DNA of 29,059 nt. Origin: DASYYE01 sp035946955. GTDB lineage: Bacteria > Actinomycetota > Actinomycetes > Streptosporangiales > Streptosporangiaceae. The DNA lies in the NCBI GenBank assembly GCA_035946955.1, contig DASYYE010000167.1, positions 1 to 29,059 of the forward strand, read 5' to 3'. The position numbers were made by a program, and so were the translations under genes. The notes beneath the pieces are model-generated. The model was not told where the DNA came from. It made no database searches and was given only the letters and a program-made list of their open reading frames with translations. Below, piece after piece: positions 1-8,423 of the stretch (position 1 is its first letter; each line of letters begins with the position of its first letter).

Positions 1-92
1 CGCGGCGTAAGTCACTGGAAAGCCCGGTGCTCCGAAAGGCGCCCGCCGGGTTTGGAGGGAGGCTGCCCCGGACACGGGGCAGCCGACCCTAC
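1..92 (+). mobile_element. 3' end of a group II intron (second copy, partial)
   Basis: Positions 1-97 match 13538-13634 base for base, at an offset of 13537. The stretch covers the last codons and TAA of the intron-encoded protein (1-10), domain V (21-53), the domain VI hairpin (61-84) and the terminal AC at 91-92. Identity stops a few bases into the 3' exon, where the two tnpB genes differ. The simplest reading is a recently transposed copy of the intron at 11233-13629; only its tail is visible here. Confidence 0.85.
21..92 (+). ncRNA. Group II intron domains V and VI (copy 1)
   Basis: Domain V starts with the catalytic triad AGC (21-23). It forms a lower stem AGCCCGG/CCGGGTT capped by a GAAA tetraloop. 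Domain VI is a GC-rich hairpin at 61-84, with an unpaired A at 86, seven nt from the 3' splice site, as expected for the branch point. Confidence 0.8.
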
Positions 93-661
93 ACTTCGCT
101 GATGCCCGCGAGCAGGGACGGGAGCGGCACGGTGGACGGCCGTCGCGTGGCCGGCGCGGGCGGGGCTTTCGGCGCCTGGTCTCGGGCATCCCCACCGGCA
201 GGTTCCGGGACCGGCTGGTCCAGATGGCCGCCAACGCGGGCCTGGCGGTGGTCGCGGCCGACCCGGCGCACACGTCGCGGTGGGGCCGCGAGCACTGGCT
301 CGCCCCCCTGCAACACCAGGTTTCCCCGACCGCCACCGGCCATCACGCGGCCGCCGTGGTGATCGGCAGGCGTGCGCTCGGCCACCGGGCGCGGCGAAAG
401 GCAGGCGTGACCGGCGGCGGCCAGCGGACCAGCCGCCGGGGAGCTGCCCCCCGAGCACCCGTGGCCAGGCAAGCGGACAGGGACGGCAGGCCCCGCGAGG
501 CCCAGCGGCAGCCACCCCCGTGGCGCAAGACCGCAACGGCCAAACGGACACGCCCGCCCGACCAGGCGACCCAGGACCGTTCGGGGCCGCCGGGCCAGCC
601 AGGACCATGTCCTGCTAGCTCATTAAGAACGGTGCCTCATGCGAACAGGTCCTGCTCGTAG
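93..661 (+). CDS. tnpB: TnpB-family protein, 3' exon (partial)
   Basis: After intron removal the reading frame opens with (G)AC-TTC and reads D-F-A-D-A-R. This is the continuation of the RuvC-II motif I-E-N-L seen in the complete element further right. It goes on with G-I-P-T-G-R-F-R-D-R-L, A-A-D-P-A-H-T-S-R-W and G-H-H-A-A-A-V-V-I-G-R-R, then a long basic, Pro-rich tail. Compared with the copy at 13630-14165 the core is clearly homologous but diverged at DNA level. The tail carries a 1-nt indel relative to the other copy, so this frame runs past the element end (632) and stops at 659-661 inside the antisense of mshB. The frame of the other copy would stop at TAA 624-626. The 5' exon lies outside the window. 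Confidence 0.75.
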
Positions 662-1488
662 CGGCGCGGCCCGCTGCCCTGGCCCAGCCCGCCGGTGAGC
701 AGGGTGTAGTACTCCCGGCCGAGGATCCTGCGCCCGACCATGTCAGACAGGGCGAAAAACTCACCGTCCACCGCGACCTGGGTCGCATGAGCCCGCAGTG
801 CCGCGGTCTTCGCGGCCAGGTAGGGGGTCGCGTCTACCTCGGTCGTGACCTGGTCGTCGGGGACACCGAACGGCAGGTCCGACACCGCGGCGACCTCCCG
901 GAAACCGCTGGCGGCGCGGCCTTCACCGGTGGTCAGCGTCACCGCCTGTGCCAGCACCGACCTGGGCATCGCGGTGGCGTACACCTTGGCGACCCGCCAC
1001 TGCGCAAGCTGTACCGCCCGCATGGTCACCCGGTGCGCCTGGATGTGGTCGGGGTGGCCGTAGTAGCCACGTGCGTCATAGGTGACCACCACCTGCGGGC
1101 GGACCTCATCGACCACCGCGGCGAGTCCCGCCGCTGCCTCCGCCACATCGGCCTGCCAGAAGCAGCCCGGTGCATTGTTGCTGGGCAGGCCCATCATGCC
1201 CGAGTCGCGCCAGCGGCCCGGGCCGCCCAGAAACCGGTGGTCGCTGACTCCCAGTGCGGCGCATGCCGCCGTGAGCTCGCCCACCCGGTACGGGCCGAGG
1301 CGGTCCTCCTGGCCGGCCGCGAGGTGCGCGAGCCCTGGCGGGATGACCTCACCCAGTTCCCCCAGTGTGCAGGTGACCAGCGTTACCTGGGCGCCCTGCG
1401 CCGCATACTTCGCGATAGTCGCGCCGGTCTCGATCGACTCGTCGTCGGGGTGTGCGTGGACGAAGAGCAGCCGGTGTATGGCTGACAC
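637..1488 (-). CDS. mshB: N-acetyl-GlcN-Ins deacetylase (mycothiol biosynthesis)
   Basis: This 283-residue protein belongs to the LmbE/PIG-L zinc deacetylases and best matches MshB, which deacetylates 1-D-myo-inositol-2-acetamido-2-deoxy-glucopyranoside in mycothiol synthesis (cytosol). The metal motif A-H-P-D-D-E gives His13, Asp15 (general base in MshB) and Asp16. H-P-D-H at 145-148 supplies the third ligand. The segment G-G-P-G-R-W-R-D-S-G-M is typical of MshB. Length is close to the mycobacterial enzyme (about 300). The chosen start is GTG at 1486-1488, because the reading frame upstream has no family similarity. A TACCAT -10-like box lies 7 nt upstream, which suggests leaderless translation. 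The LmbE family also contains mycothiol-conjugate amidase (Mca), but the residues around the GRWRDSG segment favour MshB. An IS607-type element end lies directly downstream. Confidence 0.88.
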   Translation of the reverse strand: MSAIHRLLFVHAHPDDESIETGATIAKYAAQGAQVTLVTCTLGELGEVIPPGLAHLAAGQEDRLGPYRVGELTAACAALGVSDHRFLGGPGRWRDSGMMGLPSNNAPGCFWQADVAEAAAGLAAVVDEVRPQVVVTYDARGYYGHPDHIQAHRVTMRAVQLAQWRVAKVYATAMPRSVLAQAVTLTTGEGRAASGFREVAAVSDLPFGVPDDQVTTEVDATPYLAAKTAALRAHATQVAVDGEFFALSDMVGRRILGREYYTLLTGGLGQGSGPRRYEQDLFA

Positions 1489-1536
1489 GCGGGAGATGGT
1501 AGCCAAAGGACTCCGCACGCCTGGCACGATCAAGGG
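1489..1536. promoter_or_regulatory. Divergent, probably leaderless promoters of mshB and the S9 peptidase
   Basis: Only 48 bp separate the two start codons. On the minus strand a TACCAT box (plus-strand 1496-1501) lies 7 nt before the mshB GTG. On the plus strand CACGAT (1525-1530) lies 6 nt before the ATG at 1537. Neither start has a well-spaced Shine-Dalgarno sequence. Both arrangements fit actinobacterial leaderless transcripts, but no transcription start is demonstrated by sequence. Confidence 0.4.
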
Positions 1537-3726
1537 ATGACCGAGAGCTTCCCACGCCAGCAGGCCAAGACCCAGGGCTTCACGCTGGGTGTCCCCCGTT
1601 CGTTCCAGGTCGCCCCGGACGGCAGCCGGGTTGCGTTCCTCCGCAGCAAGGGCGGCGAGGATCCGCTGACCTGCCTGTGGGTGGCTGACGTGGGCACCGG
1701 CCAGGAGTGGCTGGCCGCTGACCCGGCCACGCTCGGAGGTGGTGGTGACGGTCTCACCGAGGAGGAGCGGGCGCTGCGGGAACGAAAGCGCGAGCGGGCC
1801 TCCGGCATCACCTCCTATGCCACCAACAGGGCGGTCACGCTGGCCACCTTCGCTCTGGCGGGCGAGGTGTACGTGGCGCGGCTGACCTCCGGCAGCGACG
1901 GCGGTCCCCCGGTACACCGGACTCCCAGCACCGCCCCGGCCTTCGACCCGCGACTGGACCCTGGCGGGCGGTACATCGCCTATGTATGCGACGGTGCGCT
2001 GCGCGTCAGCGACCTGGTCACCGGAGAGGACCGCGAGCTTGCTGGGCCGGGCGGTGCCCCCGGGGTGACGTTCGGCCTCGCGGAGTTCATCGCCGCGGAG
2101 GAGATGGGCCGGATGCGCGGGTTCTGGTGGGCACCGGACGGCTCCTCACTGCTCGTGGCCAGGGTGGACGACACCCCCGTCACCCGGTGGTACATCGCGG
2201 ACCCCGCCAACCCTTGGCATGCCCCGCGGGAAGTGGCCTACCCGGCGGCTGGCACAGCCAACGCCGACGTGTCGCTGCTGACGGTCGGTCTCGACGGAGC
2301 GCAGCGGCCAGTGGAATGGGACCGTGACGAGTTCCCCTACCTGGCGGCGGTGGAGTGGGGGGCCGATGTCCCGCTGATCGTGGTGCAGACCCGTGACCAG
2401 CGGCGCATGCGCCTGCTGTCGGCCGACCCCGCGCACGGCACCACCGAGGTCGTGCGGGAGGACACCGACCCCCACTGGGTGGACATCGTCGCCGGCGTCC
2501 CGGCACACACCGGCGATGGCCGGATCGTGTGGGCCGCCGATTCCGGTGGTGCCAAACGGCTGCTGGTCGCGAGCGCGGCCAGCCTGGCCGACGGCAGCGC
2601 GGAACCGGTCACCCCACCGGGGCTGCAGGTCCGGGCGGTACTCGACACCGACGGCGACACGGTGCTGTTCAGCGCCTCCGGCGACGAGCCAACCGAGGCC
2701 GGGCTGTGGTCCTGGGGGCCCGAGGGCACCGTGCCGGTGGCAGCGGCCCCAGGCGTGCACATGGGGCGCCGGGCCGGGGGCACCACCGTGGTGGTCAGCC
2801 ACTGCCTAGCCGAGCCTGGCCCAGCTATCACGGTGTTGACCGAGGGTCCGGACGGCACCAGTGAGGCCTGCCACATCGCGTCCCTGGCGGCCGAACCCAA
2901 CCTGCCCGCTCCGGCCCCCGACATCTTCCCCGCCGGGCCGACCGGGATCCGCACAGCCCTGCTGCTGCCTTCCTGGCACAAGCCGGGCTCGGGCAAGCTC
3001 CCGGTGCTGCTCGACCCGTACGGCGGCCCTCACGCCCAGCGGGTCCTGGCCTCTCAGAACATGTTCTGGACCTCGCAGTGGTTCGCGGAACAGGGCTTCG
3101 CGGTGGTGGTCGCGGACGGCAGGGGCACGCCCGGACGCGGGCCCGCGTGGGAGCGCGCGGTCGCCGGAAACCTCGCTGACCCGGTGCTGGAAGACCAGGT
3201 CGAGGCATTGACAGCGGCCGCCCGGCGGTGCGCCGACCTCGACCTGGACCGGGTCGCCATCCGGGGGTGGTCGTTCGGCGGCGACCTGGCCGCCCTGGCG
3301 GCGCTGCGCAGACCCGAGGTGTTCCACGCCGCCGTCGCCGGGGCACCAGTCACGGACTCCCGGCTCTACGACACCCACTACACCGAGCGCTACCTGGGAC
3401 ACCCCGGCGACAACCCGGATGCCTACAGCAACTGCTCCGTGGTCACTGACGCGCAAGCGCTCGTGGGCCGGCCGCCCGGCAGTTACACCCACCGGCCGCT
3501 GATGCTCATCCACGGGCTGGCCGACGACAATGTGGTCGTCGCCCACACCTTGCGGCTGTCCTCTGTGCTGCTGGCTGCCGGGTACCCGCACACGGTGCTG
3601 CCGCTGACCGGAGTGACCCACATGGCCTCGCAGGAGGACGTCGCCGAGAACCTGCTCCTGCTGCAGGTGGACTTCTTGCGGCGGGCGCTCGGGCTGGCCG
3701 GCCCCGTGATGCACGACACTGTGTAG
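1537..3726 (+). CDS. S9 family prolyl oligopeptidase / dipeptidyl-peptidase IV-like serine peptidase
   Basis: This 729-residue protein has an N-terminal beta-propeller region of the DPP-IV type (about 40-450, with repeats such as F-Q-V-A-P-D-G-S-R-V-A-F and W-W-A-P-D-G-S) and a C-terminal alpha/beta-hydrolase domain. The nucleophile is Ser579 in G-W-S-F-G-G. The acid lies in H-G-L-A-D-D-N (Asp663/664) and the catalytic His is His695 in G-V-T-H-M. The acidic motif A-E-F-I-A-A-E-E-M in the propeller corresponds to the Glu pair that binds the substrate amino terminus in DPP-IV, so dipeptidyl release from short peptides is the best guess. No signal peptide is visible, so it is probably cytosolic. 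It is divergent to mshB and followed by the sdh operon after 56 bp. Substrate is not predictable. Confidence 0.9.
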   Translation: MTESFPRQQAKTQGFTLGVPRSFQVAPDGSRVAFLRSKGGEDPLTCLWVADVGTGQEWLAADPATLGGGGDGLTEEERALRERKRERASGITSYATNRAVTLATFALAGEVYVARLTSGSDGGPPVHRTPSTAPAFDPRLDPGGRYIAYVCDGALRVSDLVTGEDRELAGPGGAPGVTFGLAEFIAAEEMGRMRGFWWAPDGSSLLVARVDDTPVTRWYIADPANPWHAPREVAYPAAGTANADVSLLTVGLDGAQRPVEWDRDEFPYLAAVEWGADVPLIVVQTRDQRRMRLLSADPAHGTTEVVREDTDPHWVDIVAGVPAHTGDGRIVWAADSGGAKRLLVASAASLADGSAEPVTPPGLQVRAVLDTDGDTVLFSASGDEPTEAGLWSWGPEGTVPVAAAPGVHMGRRAGGTTVVVSHCLAEPGPAITVLTEGPDGTSEACHIASLAAEPNLPAPAPDIFPAGPTGIRTALLLPSWHKPGSGKLPVLLDPYGGPHAQRVLASQNMFWTSQWFAEQGFAVVVADGRGTPGRGPAWERAVAGNLADPVLEDQVEALTAAARRCADLDLDRVAIRGWSFGGDLAALAALRRPEVFHAAVAGAPVTDSRLYDTHYTERYLGHPGDNPDAYSNCSVVTDAQALVGRPPGSYTHRPLMLIHGLADDNVVVAHTLRLSSVLLAAGYPHTVLPLTGVTHMASQEDVAENLLLLQVDFLRRALGLAGPVMHDTV

Positions 3727-3770
3727 CAAGAGTCACACCCCATGGCCACCCAGGCCGGGCTACGCGGTGA

Positions 3771-3782
3771 TATGTAGAGGGA
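3771..3782 (+). promoter_or_regulatory. Start-proximal signal of the sdh operon
   Basis: A TATGTA box (3771-3776) is followed by GAGGGA directly before the ATG at 3783. The purine run could act as a very close ribosome binding site. Alternatively the TATGTA box, 6 nt before the ATG, could be the -10 of a leaderless transcript. Confidence 0.3.
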
Positions 3783-4574
3783 ATGACACAGGCACCAACC
3801 GCACCCACCAGGTCCAGGGCAGCGATCCCTGACCGCACCCTGCGCAAAGACCCCTGGTGGCGGCAGCCAGCCGTGAACGGGGCTGCGCTGGCTGTGGTGG
3901 TCGTCTACCTGACCTGGGCCTCCCTGGTCAACGCGGACTACTTCTGGAAGCCCTACATCTCCCCCCTGTACTCGCCGTGCCTGGCCACCACATGCACGCC
4001 GGGCGCGGGTTTCCACTGGATACCGTGGCTGTCCGCGCTGACCCCGGCGATCATCATCATCGGCGGGCCCATGGGGTTCCGGTTCACCTGCTACTACTAC
4101 CGCAAGGCCTACTACCGGGCCTTCTGGCGGGCACCAGCCTCCTGCGCCGTGCGTGAGCCCCACGCCAAGTACACCGGGGAGACCCGGTTCCCGCTGATCC
4201 TGCAGAACGTGCACAGGTACTTCTTCTGGATTGCACTGGCGTTCAACGTGGTCCTCACGGCCGACGCGGTGATAGCGTTCCGCGACCACAGCGGGGCCTG
4301 GGGGCACATGGGCCTGGGCACGCTCGTGCTGGTGGTCAACGCGGCCCTGCTCTGGCTCTACTCGCTGTCGTGCCACGCCTGCCGCCACATCACCGGCGGC
4401 CGGCTCAAGCACTTCTCGAAGCACCCGGTCAGGTACTGGCTGTGGACCCAGGTCTCCAAGCTCAACGCCCGGCACATGGAGTTCGCCTGGGTGTCCCTGT
4501 TCTGGGTACTGTTCACCGACCTTTACATCCGGCTGGTGGCCAGCGGCGCCATCTCCGACCCGAGGTTCTTTTAG
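3783..4574 (+). CDS. sdhC: Succinate dehydrogenase/fumarate reductase membrane anchor (cytochrome b subunit), Sdh1 type
   Basis: The protein has 263 residues and about five hydrophobic helices (roughly 31-50, 78-97, 140-160, 173-196 and 230-255). It contains several histidines suited to haem ligation (in L-I-L-Q-N-V-H-R-Y and S-C-H-A-C-R-H). The layout matches the single membrane subunit of the actinobacterial Sdh1 complex (mycobacterial Rv0249c type), which anchors the flavoprotein and iron-sulphur subunits and passes electrons to menaquinone. It ends in TAG at 4572-4574, and the sdhA ATG follows with no gap. Assignment rests mainly on the operon and on the characteristic G-P-M-G-F-R-F-T-C-Y-Y-Y-R-K-A-Y-Y-R segment. 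Confidence 0.85.
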   Translation: MTQAPTAPTRSRAAIPDRTLRKDPWWRQPAVNGAALAVVVVYLTWASLVNADYFWKPYISPLYSPCLATTCTPGAGFHWIPWLSALTPAIIIIGGPMGFRFTCYYYRKAYYRAFWRAPASCAVREPHAKYTGETRFPLILQNVHRYFFWIALAFNVVLTADAVIAFRDHSGAWGHMGLGTLVLVVNAALLWLYSLSCHACRHITGGRLKHFSKHPVRYWLWTQVSKLNARHMEFAWVSLFWVLFTDLYIRLVASGAISDPRFF

Positions 4575-6464
4575 ATGAGTGACATCCAGAAGCTGCCGTA
4601 TGACGTCGTTGTCATCGGAGCGGGCGGTTCGGGGCTGCGCGCGGCGATCGAGGCCCGGCTGGCGGGCAAGAAGACAGCGGTCATCTCCAAGTCCCTGTTC
4701 GGCAAGGCGCACACGGTCATGGCCGAAGGTGGCTGCGCCGCCGCGATGGGCAACGTGAACCCCAATGACAACTGGCAGGTCCACTTCAGGGACACCATGC
4801 GCGGGGGCAAGTTCCTCAATAACTGGCGGATGGCGGAACTGCACGCCAAGGAGTCTCCGGACCGGGTCTGGGAACTCGAAGCGTGGGGGGCGCTGTTCGA
4901 CCGCACCCCCGAGGGGAAGATCAGCCAGCGCAACTTCGGCGGCCACCAGTACCCCCGGCTCGCCCACGTGGGCGACCGGACCGGCCTGGAGATGATCCGC
5001 ACCCTGCAGCAGAAGGTCGTGGCCCTGCAGCAGGACGACGCCCGGCAGCTCGGTGACCCCGAGGCCATGATCAAGGTCTTCGCGGAGACCACCGTCACGC
5101 GGCTGGTCCTCGACGGGGGGCGGGTCGCTGGCGCGTTCGGCTACTTCCGCGACACAGGGCAGTTCGCCCTGTTCGAGGCACCCGCCGTGGTGCTGGCCAC
5201 CGGCGGGATCGGCAAGACCTTCCAGTACTCCTCGAACTCCTGGGAGTACACCGGCGACGGTCACGCACTGGCACTGCTCGCGGGCGCCACCCTGCTCAAC
5301 ATGGAGTTCGTCCAGTTCCACCCGACCCACATGGTCTGGCCCCTGTCAGTGCGCGGGCTCCTGGTCACCGAGTCGGTGCGGGGCGACGGCGGGGTGCTCC
5401 GGAACTCCGAGGGCAAGCGGTTCATGTTCGGCTATGTCCCCGACGTGTTCAGGCCCCAGTACGCGGAAACCGAAGAAGAAGCCGACCGCTGGTACACCGA
5501 CCCGGACCACAACCGCCGCCCACCGGAACTGCTGCCCCGCGACGAGGTGGCCCGCGCTATCAATGCGGAGGTCAAGGCCGGGCGCGGCTCACCGCACGGC
5601 GGCGTGTTCCTCGACATCGCCTCCAGGCGGCCCGCCGAGGAGATCCTGCGGCGGCTGCCTTCCATGCACCACCAGTTCAAAGAACTCGCTGACGTGGACA
5701 TCACCAAGGAACCCATGGAGGTCGGGCCCGCCCAGCACTACGTGATGGGTGGTGTAGAGGTCGATCCTGACAGCGCGGCATCGGTGGTGCCCGGCCTGTT
5801 CGCGGCCGGTGAGGTCTCCGGCGGCATGCATGGGTCGAACCGGCTCGGCGGCAACTCCCTGTCCGACCTGCTGGTGTTCGGTCGGCGTGCGGGCGAAGGC
5901 GCGGCAGCGTACCTGGACTCCCTGGGTCCGGACCGGCCGAGCGTGAGCGATGCGGCACTGGCTGAGGCTGAGGCCGAGGCGGTCGCGCCGCTGGAGCGGG
6001 CCGACGGCGAGAACCCGTACACGGTCCATGCCGACCTGCAACAGACCATGAGCACGCTGGTCGGCATCATCCGGCGGGAAGACGAGGTCAAGACCGCGCT
6101 CACCGAACTCGGTGGGCTGCGGGTGCGGGCTGGCAAGGTCAGCGCCGACGGTGGCCGGGCCTACAACCCCGGCTGGCACCTCGCCCTGGACCTGCGCAAC
6201 ATGATGCTGATCGCGGAGTGCGTAGCGCAGGCGGCCCTGGAGCGGCAGGAGAGCCGCGGCGGCCACACTCGCGACGACTTCCCGAAGATGTCGCCGCAGT
6301 GGCGGCAGGTCAACCTGGTCTGCTCGCTGGACGGCGACCAGGTCAGCCTGAGGCGCCAGCCCATGGCACCGATGCGTGATGACCTGATGTCGCTGTTTGA
6401 GCGGGACGAGCTGGCGAAGTACTTCACTGATGACGAACTGCCCGCGGCGGAGGAGAAGGCCTGA
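4575..6464 (+). CDS. sdhA: Succinate dehydrogenase flavoprotein subunit
   Basis: This 629-residue FAD subunit oxidises succinate to fumarate at the inner face of the membrane. The Rossmann motif V-I-G-A-G-G-S-G-L-R-A-A lies near residue 12. His46 in A-H-T-V-M-A-E-G-G is positioned like the covalent FAD-linking His of SdhA/FrdA. The family motif F-H-P-T-H and the C-terminal FAD-capping motif G-S-N-R-L-G-G-N-S-L are present. The insertion-rich middle and the residue pattern match the Sdh1 (Rv0248c-like) flavoproteins rather than the classical SdhA. ATG 4575 abuts the sdhC stop, and the TGA overlaps the sdhB start in ATGA, so the operon is translationally coupled. Confidence 0.93.
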   Translation: MSDIQKLPYDVVVIGAGGSGLRAAIEARLAGKKTAVISKSLFGKAHTVMAEGGCAAAMGNVNPNDNWQVHFRDTMRGGKFLNNWRMAELHAKESPDRVWELEAWGALFDRTPEGKISQRNFGGHQYPRLAHVGDRTGLEMIRTLQQKVVALQQDDARQLGDPEAMIKVFAETTVTRLVLDGGRVAGAFGYFRDTGQFALFEAPAVVLATGGIGKTFQYSSNSWEYTGDGHALALLAGATLLNMEFVQFHPTHMVWPLSVRGLLVTESVRGDGGVLRNSEGKRFMFGYVPDVFRPQYAETEEEADRWYTDPDHNRRPPELLPRDEVARAINAEVKAGRGSPHGGVFLDIASRRPAEEILRRLPSMHHQFKELADVDITKEPMEVGPAQHYVMGGVEVDPDSAASVVPGLFAAGEVSGGMHGSNRLGGNSLSDLLVFGRRAGEGAAAYLDSLGPDRPSVSDAALAEAEAEAVAPLERADGENPYTVHADLQQTMSTLVGIIRREDEVKTALTELGGLRVRAGKVSADGGRAYNPGWHLALDLRNMMLIAECVAQAALERQESRGGHTRDDFPKMSPQWRQVNLVCSLDGDQVSLRRQPMAPMRDDLMSLFERDELAKYFTDDELPAAEEKA

Positions 6465-7249
6465 TGAGCACCGTGGTCACACTGCGAGTCTGGCGGGGCG
6501 ACGCCGGGCAGGGGCAGCTTGCCGAGTACCAGGTCGAGGCCAACGAGGGCGAGGTCGTGCTGGACATCCTGCACCGCCTGCAGGCGACCCAGGCGGGTGA
6601 CCTGGCGGTCCGCTGGAACTGCAAGGCCGGCAAGTGCGGGTCGTGCTCGATGGAGATCAACGGGCGGCCCCGGCTGGCGTGCATGACCCGGATGTCGGTG
6701 TTCGAGCCCGGCGAGCCGATCACGCTCACACCCGTGCGCACGTTCCCGGTGATCAGGGACCTGGTCACGGACGTGTCGTTCAACTACGCGAAGGCCCGTG
6801 AGATCCCGTCGTTCACGCCGGATGCCTCGACCAAGCTCGGCGAGTTCCGCATGCAGCAGGTCGACGTGCAGCGGTCCCAGGAATTCCGCAAGTGCATCGA
6901 GTGCTTCCTGTGCCAGAACGTCTGTCACGTGCTGCGCGACCACCCGGAGAACGAGCCCGCGTTCGCCGGCCCGCGTTTCCTGATGCGGGTCGCCGAACTG
7001 GAGATGCACCCAGCCGACACCGCGGACCGGCGTGAGATCGCCCAGGACGACTTCGGGCTTGGCTTCTGCAACATCACCAAGTGCTGCACCGAGGTCTGCC
7101 CCGAGCACATCAAGATCACTGACAACGCATTGATCCCGATGAAGGAACGCGTGGTGGGCCGCAAGTACGACCCCCTGGTCTGGCTTGGCTCCAAGATCAC
7201 CCGCCGCCCCCGCCAGGACACCCCCGCGGTCCCCAACACGAAGGGCTGA
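6464..7249 (+). CDS. sdhB: Succinate dehydrogenase iron-sulphur subunit
   Basis: The 261-residue protein carries the full set of cluster motifs. The plant-type 2Fe-2S site C-K-A-G-K-C-G-S-C with a later Cys (L-A-C-M) lies in the N-terminal ferredoxin fold. C-I-E-C-F-L-C-Q-N-V-C serves the 4Fe-4S cluster. C-N-I-T-K-C-C-T-E-V-C-P serves the 3Fe-4S cluster. It relays electrons from the SdhA flavin to the membrane quinone site. The start overlaps the sdhA stop by one base. It ends 5 bp before the stop of the convergent gene at 7255, with no hairpin terminator between them, so the two transcripts probably overlap. Confidence 0.93.
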   Translation: MSTVVTLRVWRGDAGQGQLAEYQVEANEGEVVLDILHRLQATQAGDLAVRWNCKAGKCGSCSMEINGRPRLACMTRMSVFEPGEPITLTPVRTFPVIRDLVTDVSFNYAKAREIPSFTPDASTKLGEFRMQQVDVQRSQEFRKCIECFLCQNVCHVLRDHPENEPAFAGPRFLMRVAELEMHPADTADRREIAQDDFGLGFCNITKCCTEVCPEHIKITDNALIPMKERVVGRKYDPLVWLGSKITRRPRQDTPAVPNTKG

Positions 7250-7254
7250 GCAGT

Positions 7255-8379
7255 TCAGGGGCCGAACTTGAGGATCCCGCCCTGGCCAATGCCCTGTTGT
7301 ACACCAGGCAGAAGAATCGACCCGGCTGCCCAGACTGATTGCGTCCCAGGGACGAGCGAAAGCGAGTTCAACTGCGTGATGTGCTTGCTGGTGCTCGGAA
7401 CGAGCGTGCGGCTCCAGCGGCCCCCTCTGTTGTGGTAGAAGGATGCGGACCTTGCGGAGGTCGCACTCTTGTAACCGAACATCCAGATGCCGCCATGACC
7501 ATCGGCAGTGATGGCCTCGGGCTGGTTGAGAGGCAGAGGAACCTTGACCCGCGCCCAGGCTGTCCCGTTCCAGTGCAGCAGGACGTTCCCTGGTGCCACG
7601 CCAAAACCTGTCCAGGGGTATGCGTCTGTCCAGACGTTGTCGGGTGTGATGTCGGTGACCCCAGCGAACACGTAGGTCTGACCTGGTGGCAAGTGGATAT
7701 GCGGGAGCGGAACCGTGGCCCATGTGCTCCCGTTCCAATGCATGGTGACCGGGGTGTCCGAAGTGAGGGTATTGCCCACTGCCCAGATATCGCTGGCTGA
7801 AGACGCACTCGCTGCAGCCGTTTCGATGGGAAATGGCATGTGTGACCAAGCGGTGCCGTTGTAGTGCGCGACATAGCCGACTTGGGGAGAAATTACCAGG
7901 CCGAAGACCCACGCGTCGCCTGCACTGGGAGCCACGGCCGCGTTGGCCTGTACTCCTATGAGACGTGGGCTGACAGTCCACGCCATGCCATTCCAGTGCA
8001 AGGGGGCTGAGTAGTACATATTGCTGTTGACCTTGGTAGCGTCGGTGAAGACCCACTCGTCAGACGGGGAACTCGCAGCAGTCACCGATTTGAAAACGTT
8101 GATCCTGGACCCTGGCGGTGAGGCGATCCGCTGCCATGTGCTGCCGTTCCACTGGCGCACCAACAGACTTTCGACCCCGCATGGGTGGCCGCACTGCTCG
8201 CCTGCTGCGATCGCACTGCTCACTGATGTGGCCGACAGGCTGTCGAACTCCGTCTCGTCATAGACCTGGACGACACGCCAGCCTAGGGCACTGGCCTGGG
8301 CCGGTGTCAGGCCAGCGGCCAGCGCCAACGCTGCGCTGCCGAGCATTGCCAGTGCGGCTAATCCCCGTTTCACCCTCAC
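7255..8379 (-). CDS. Secreted WNG-repeat protein, probable six-bladed beta-propeller
   Basis: I do not recognise a named family. The 374-residue protein starts with a Sec signal peptide (basic M-R-V-K-R, hydrophobic A/L core, likely cleavage after A-Q-A-S-A). The rest consists of about six repeats of 50-60 residues. Each has a strand such as H-W-N-G-T-A-W followed by a strand such as D-I-W-A-V-G (variants D-E-W-V-F, D-A-W-V-F-G, N-V-W-T-D, G-I-W-M-F-G, S-V-W-A-A-G). This spacing suggests a Kelch-like or WD-like propeller exported to the cell surface or medium. Two GTG starts are possible, at 8377-8379 and 8371-8373. GAGGAGG lies 2 nt before the first and 8 nt before the second, so the second may be used. 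A broken paralogue lies just upstream. Ligand or partner is unknown. Confidence 0.75.
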   Translation of the reverse strand: MRVKRGLAALAMLGSAALALAAGLTPAQASALGWRVVQVYDETEFDSLSATSVSSAIAAGEQCGHPCGVESLLVRQWNGSTWQRIASPPGSRINVFKSVTAASSPSDEWVFTDATKVNSNMYYSAPLHWNGMAWTVSPRLIGVQANAAVAPSAGDAWVFGLVISPQVGYVAHYNGTAWSHMPFPIETAAASASSASDIWAVGNTLTSDTPVTMHWNGSTWATVPLPHIHLPPGQTYVFAGVTDITPDNVWTDAYPWTGFGVAPGNVLLHWNGTAWARVKVPLPLNQPEAITADGHGGIWMFGYKSATSARSASFYHNRGGRWSRTLVPSTSKHITQLNSLSLVPGTQSVWAAGSILLPGVQQGIGQGGILKFGP

Positions 8380-8423
8380 GCCCTCCTCGGCTCACGCACC
8401 AGGGGCGCATCCCCCGATGCGAT

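Larger units (their letters stand above)
1..632 (+). mobile_element. Right end of an IS607-type element carrying a group II intron (partial)
   Basis: The stretch resembles 13538-14171 in layout: intron 3' end, tnpB 3' exon, then a shared terminal motif. The last bases, CCTGCTAG followed by 8 nt and AAGAACGG or AGGAACGG, recur at 14152-14171, where the boundary is fixed by reconstruction of the interrupted gene. By analogy this element ends at the GG of 631-632. The left part, including tnpA, the tnpB 5' exon and most of the intron, lies outside the window. The element stops 4 nt beyond the mshB stop codon and transcribes towards mshB. Confidence 0.75.

Noticed and set aside
3483..5330. 615-codon open frame on the minus strand
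   Set aside because: It lies antisense to the S9 peptidase, sdhC and sdhA; the product is low complexity with no motif, as is common opposite GC-rich genes.
6161..8056. 631-codon open frame on the minus strand
   Set aside because: It is antisense to sdhA/sdhB and out of frame with the propeller gene; it is not a fusion.
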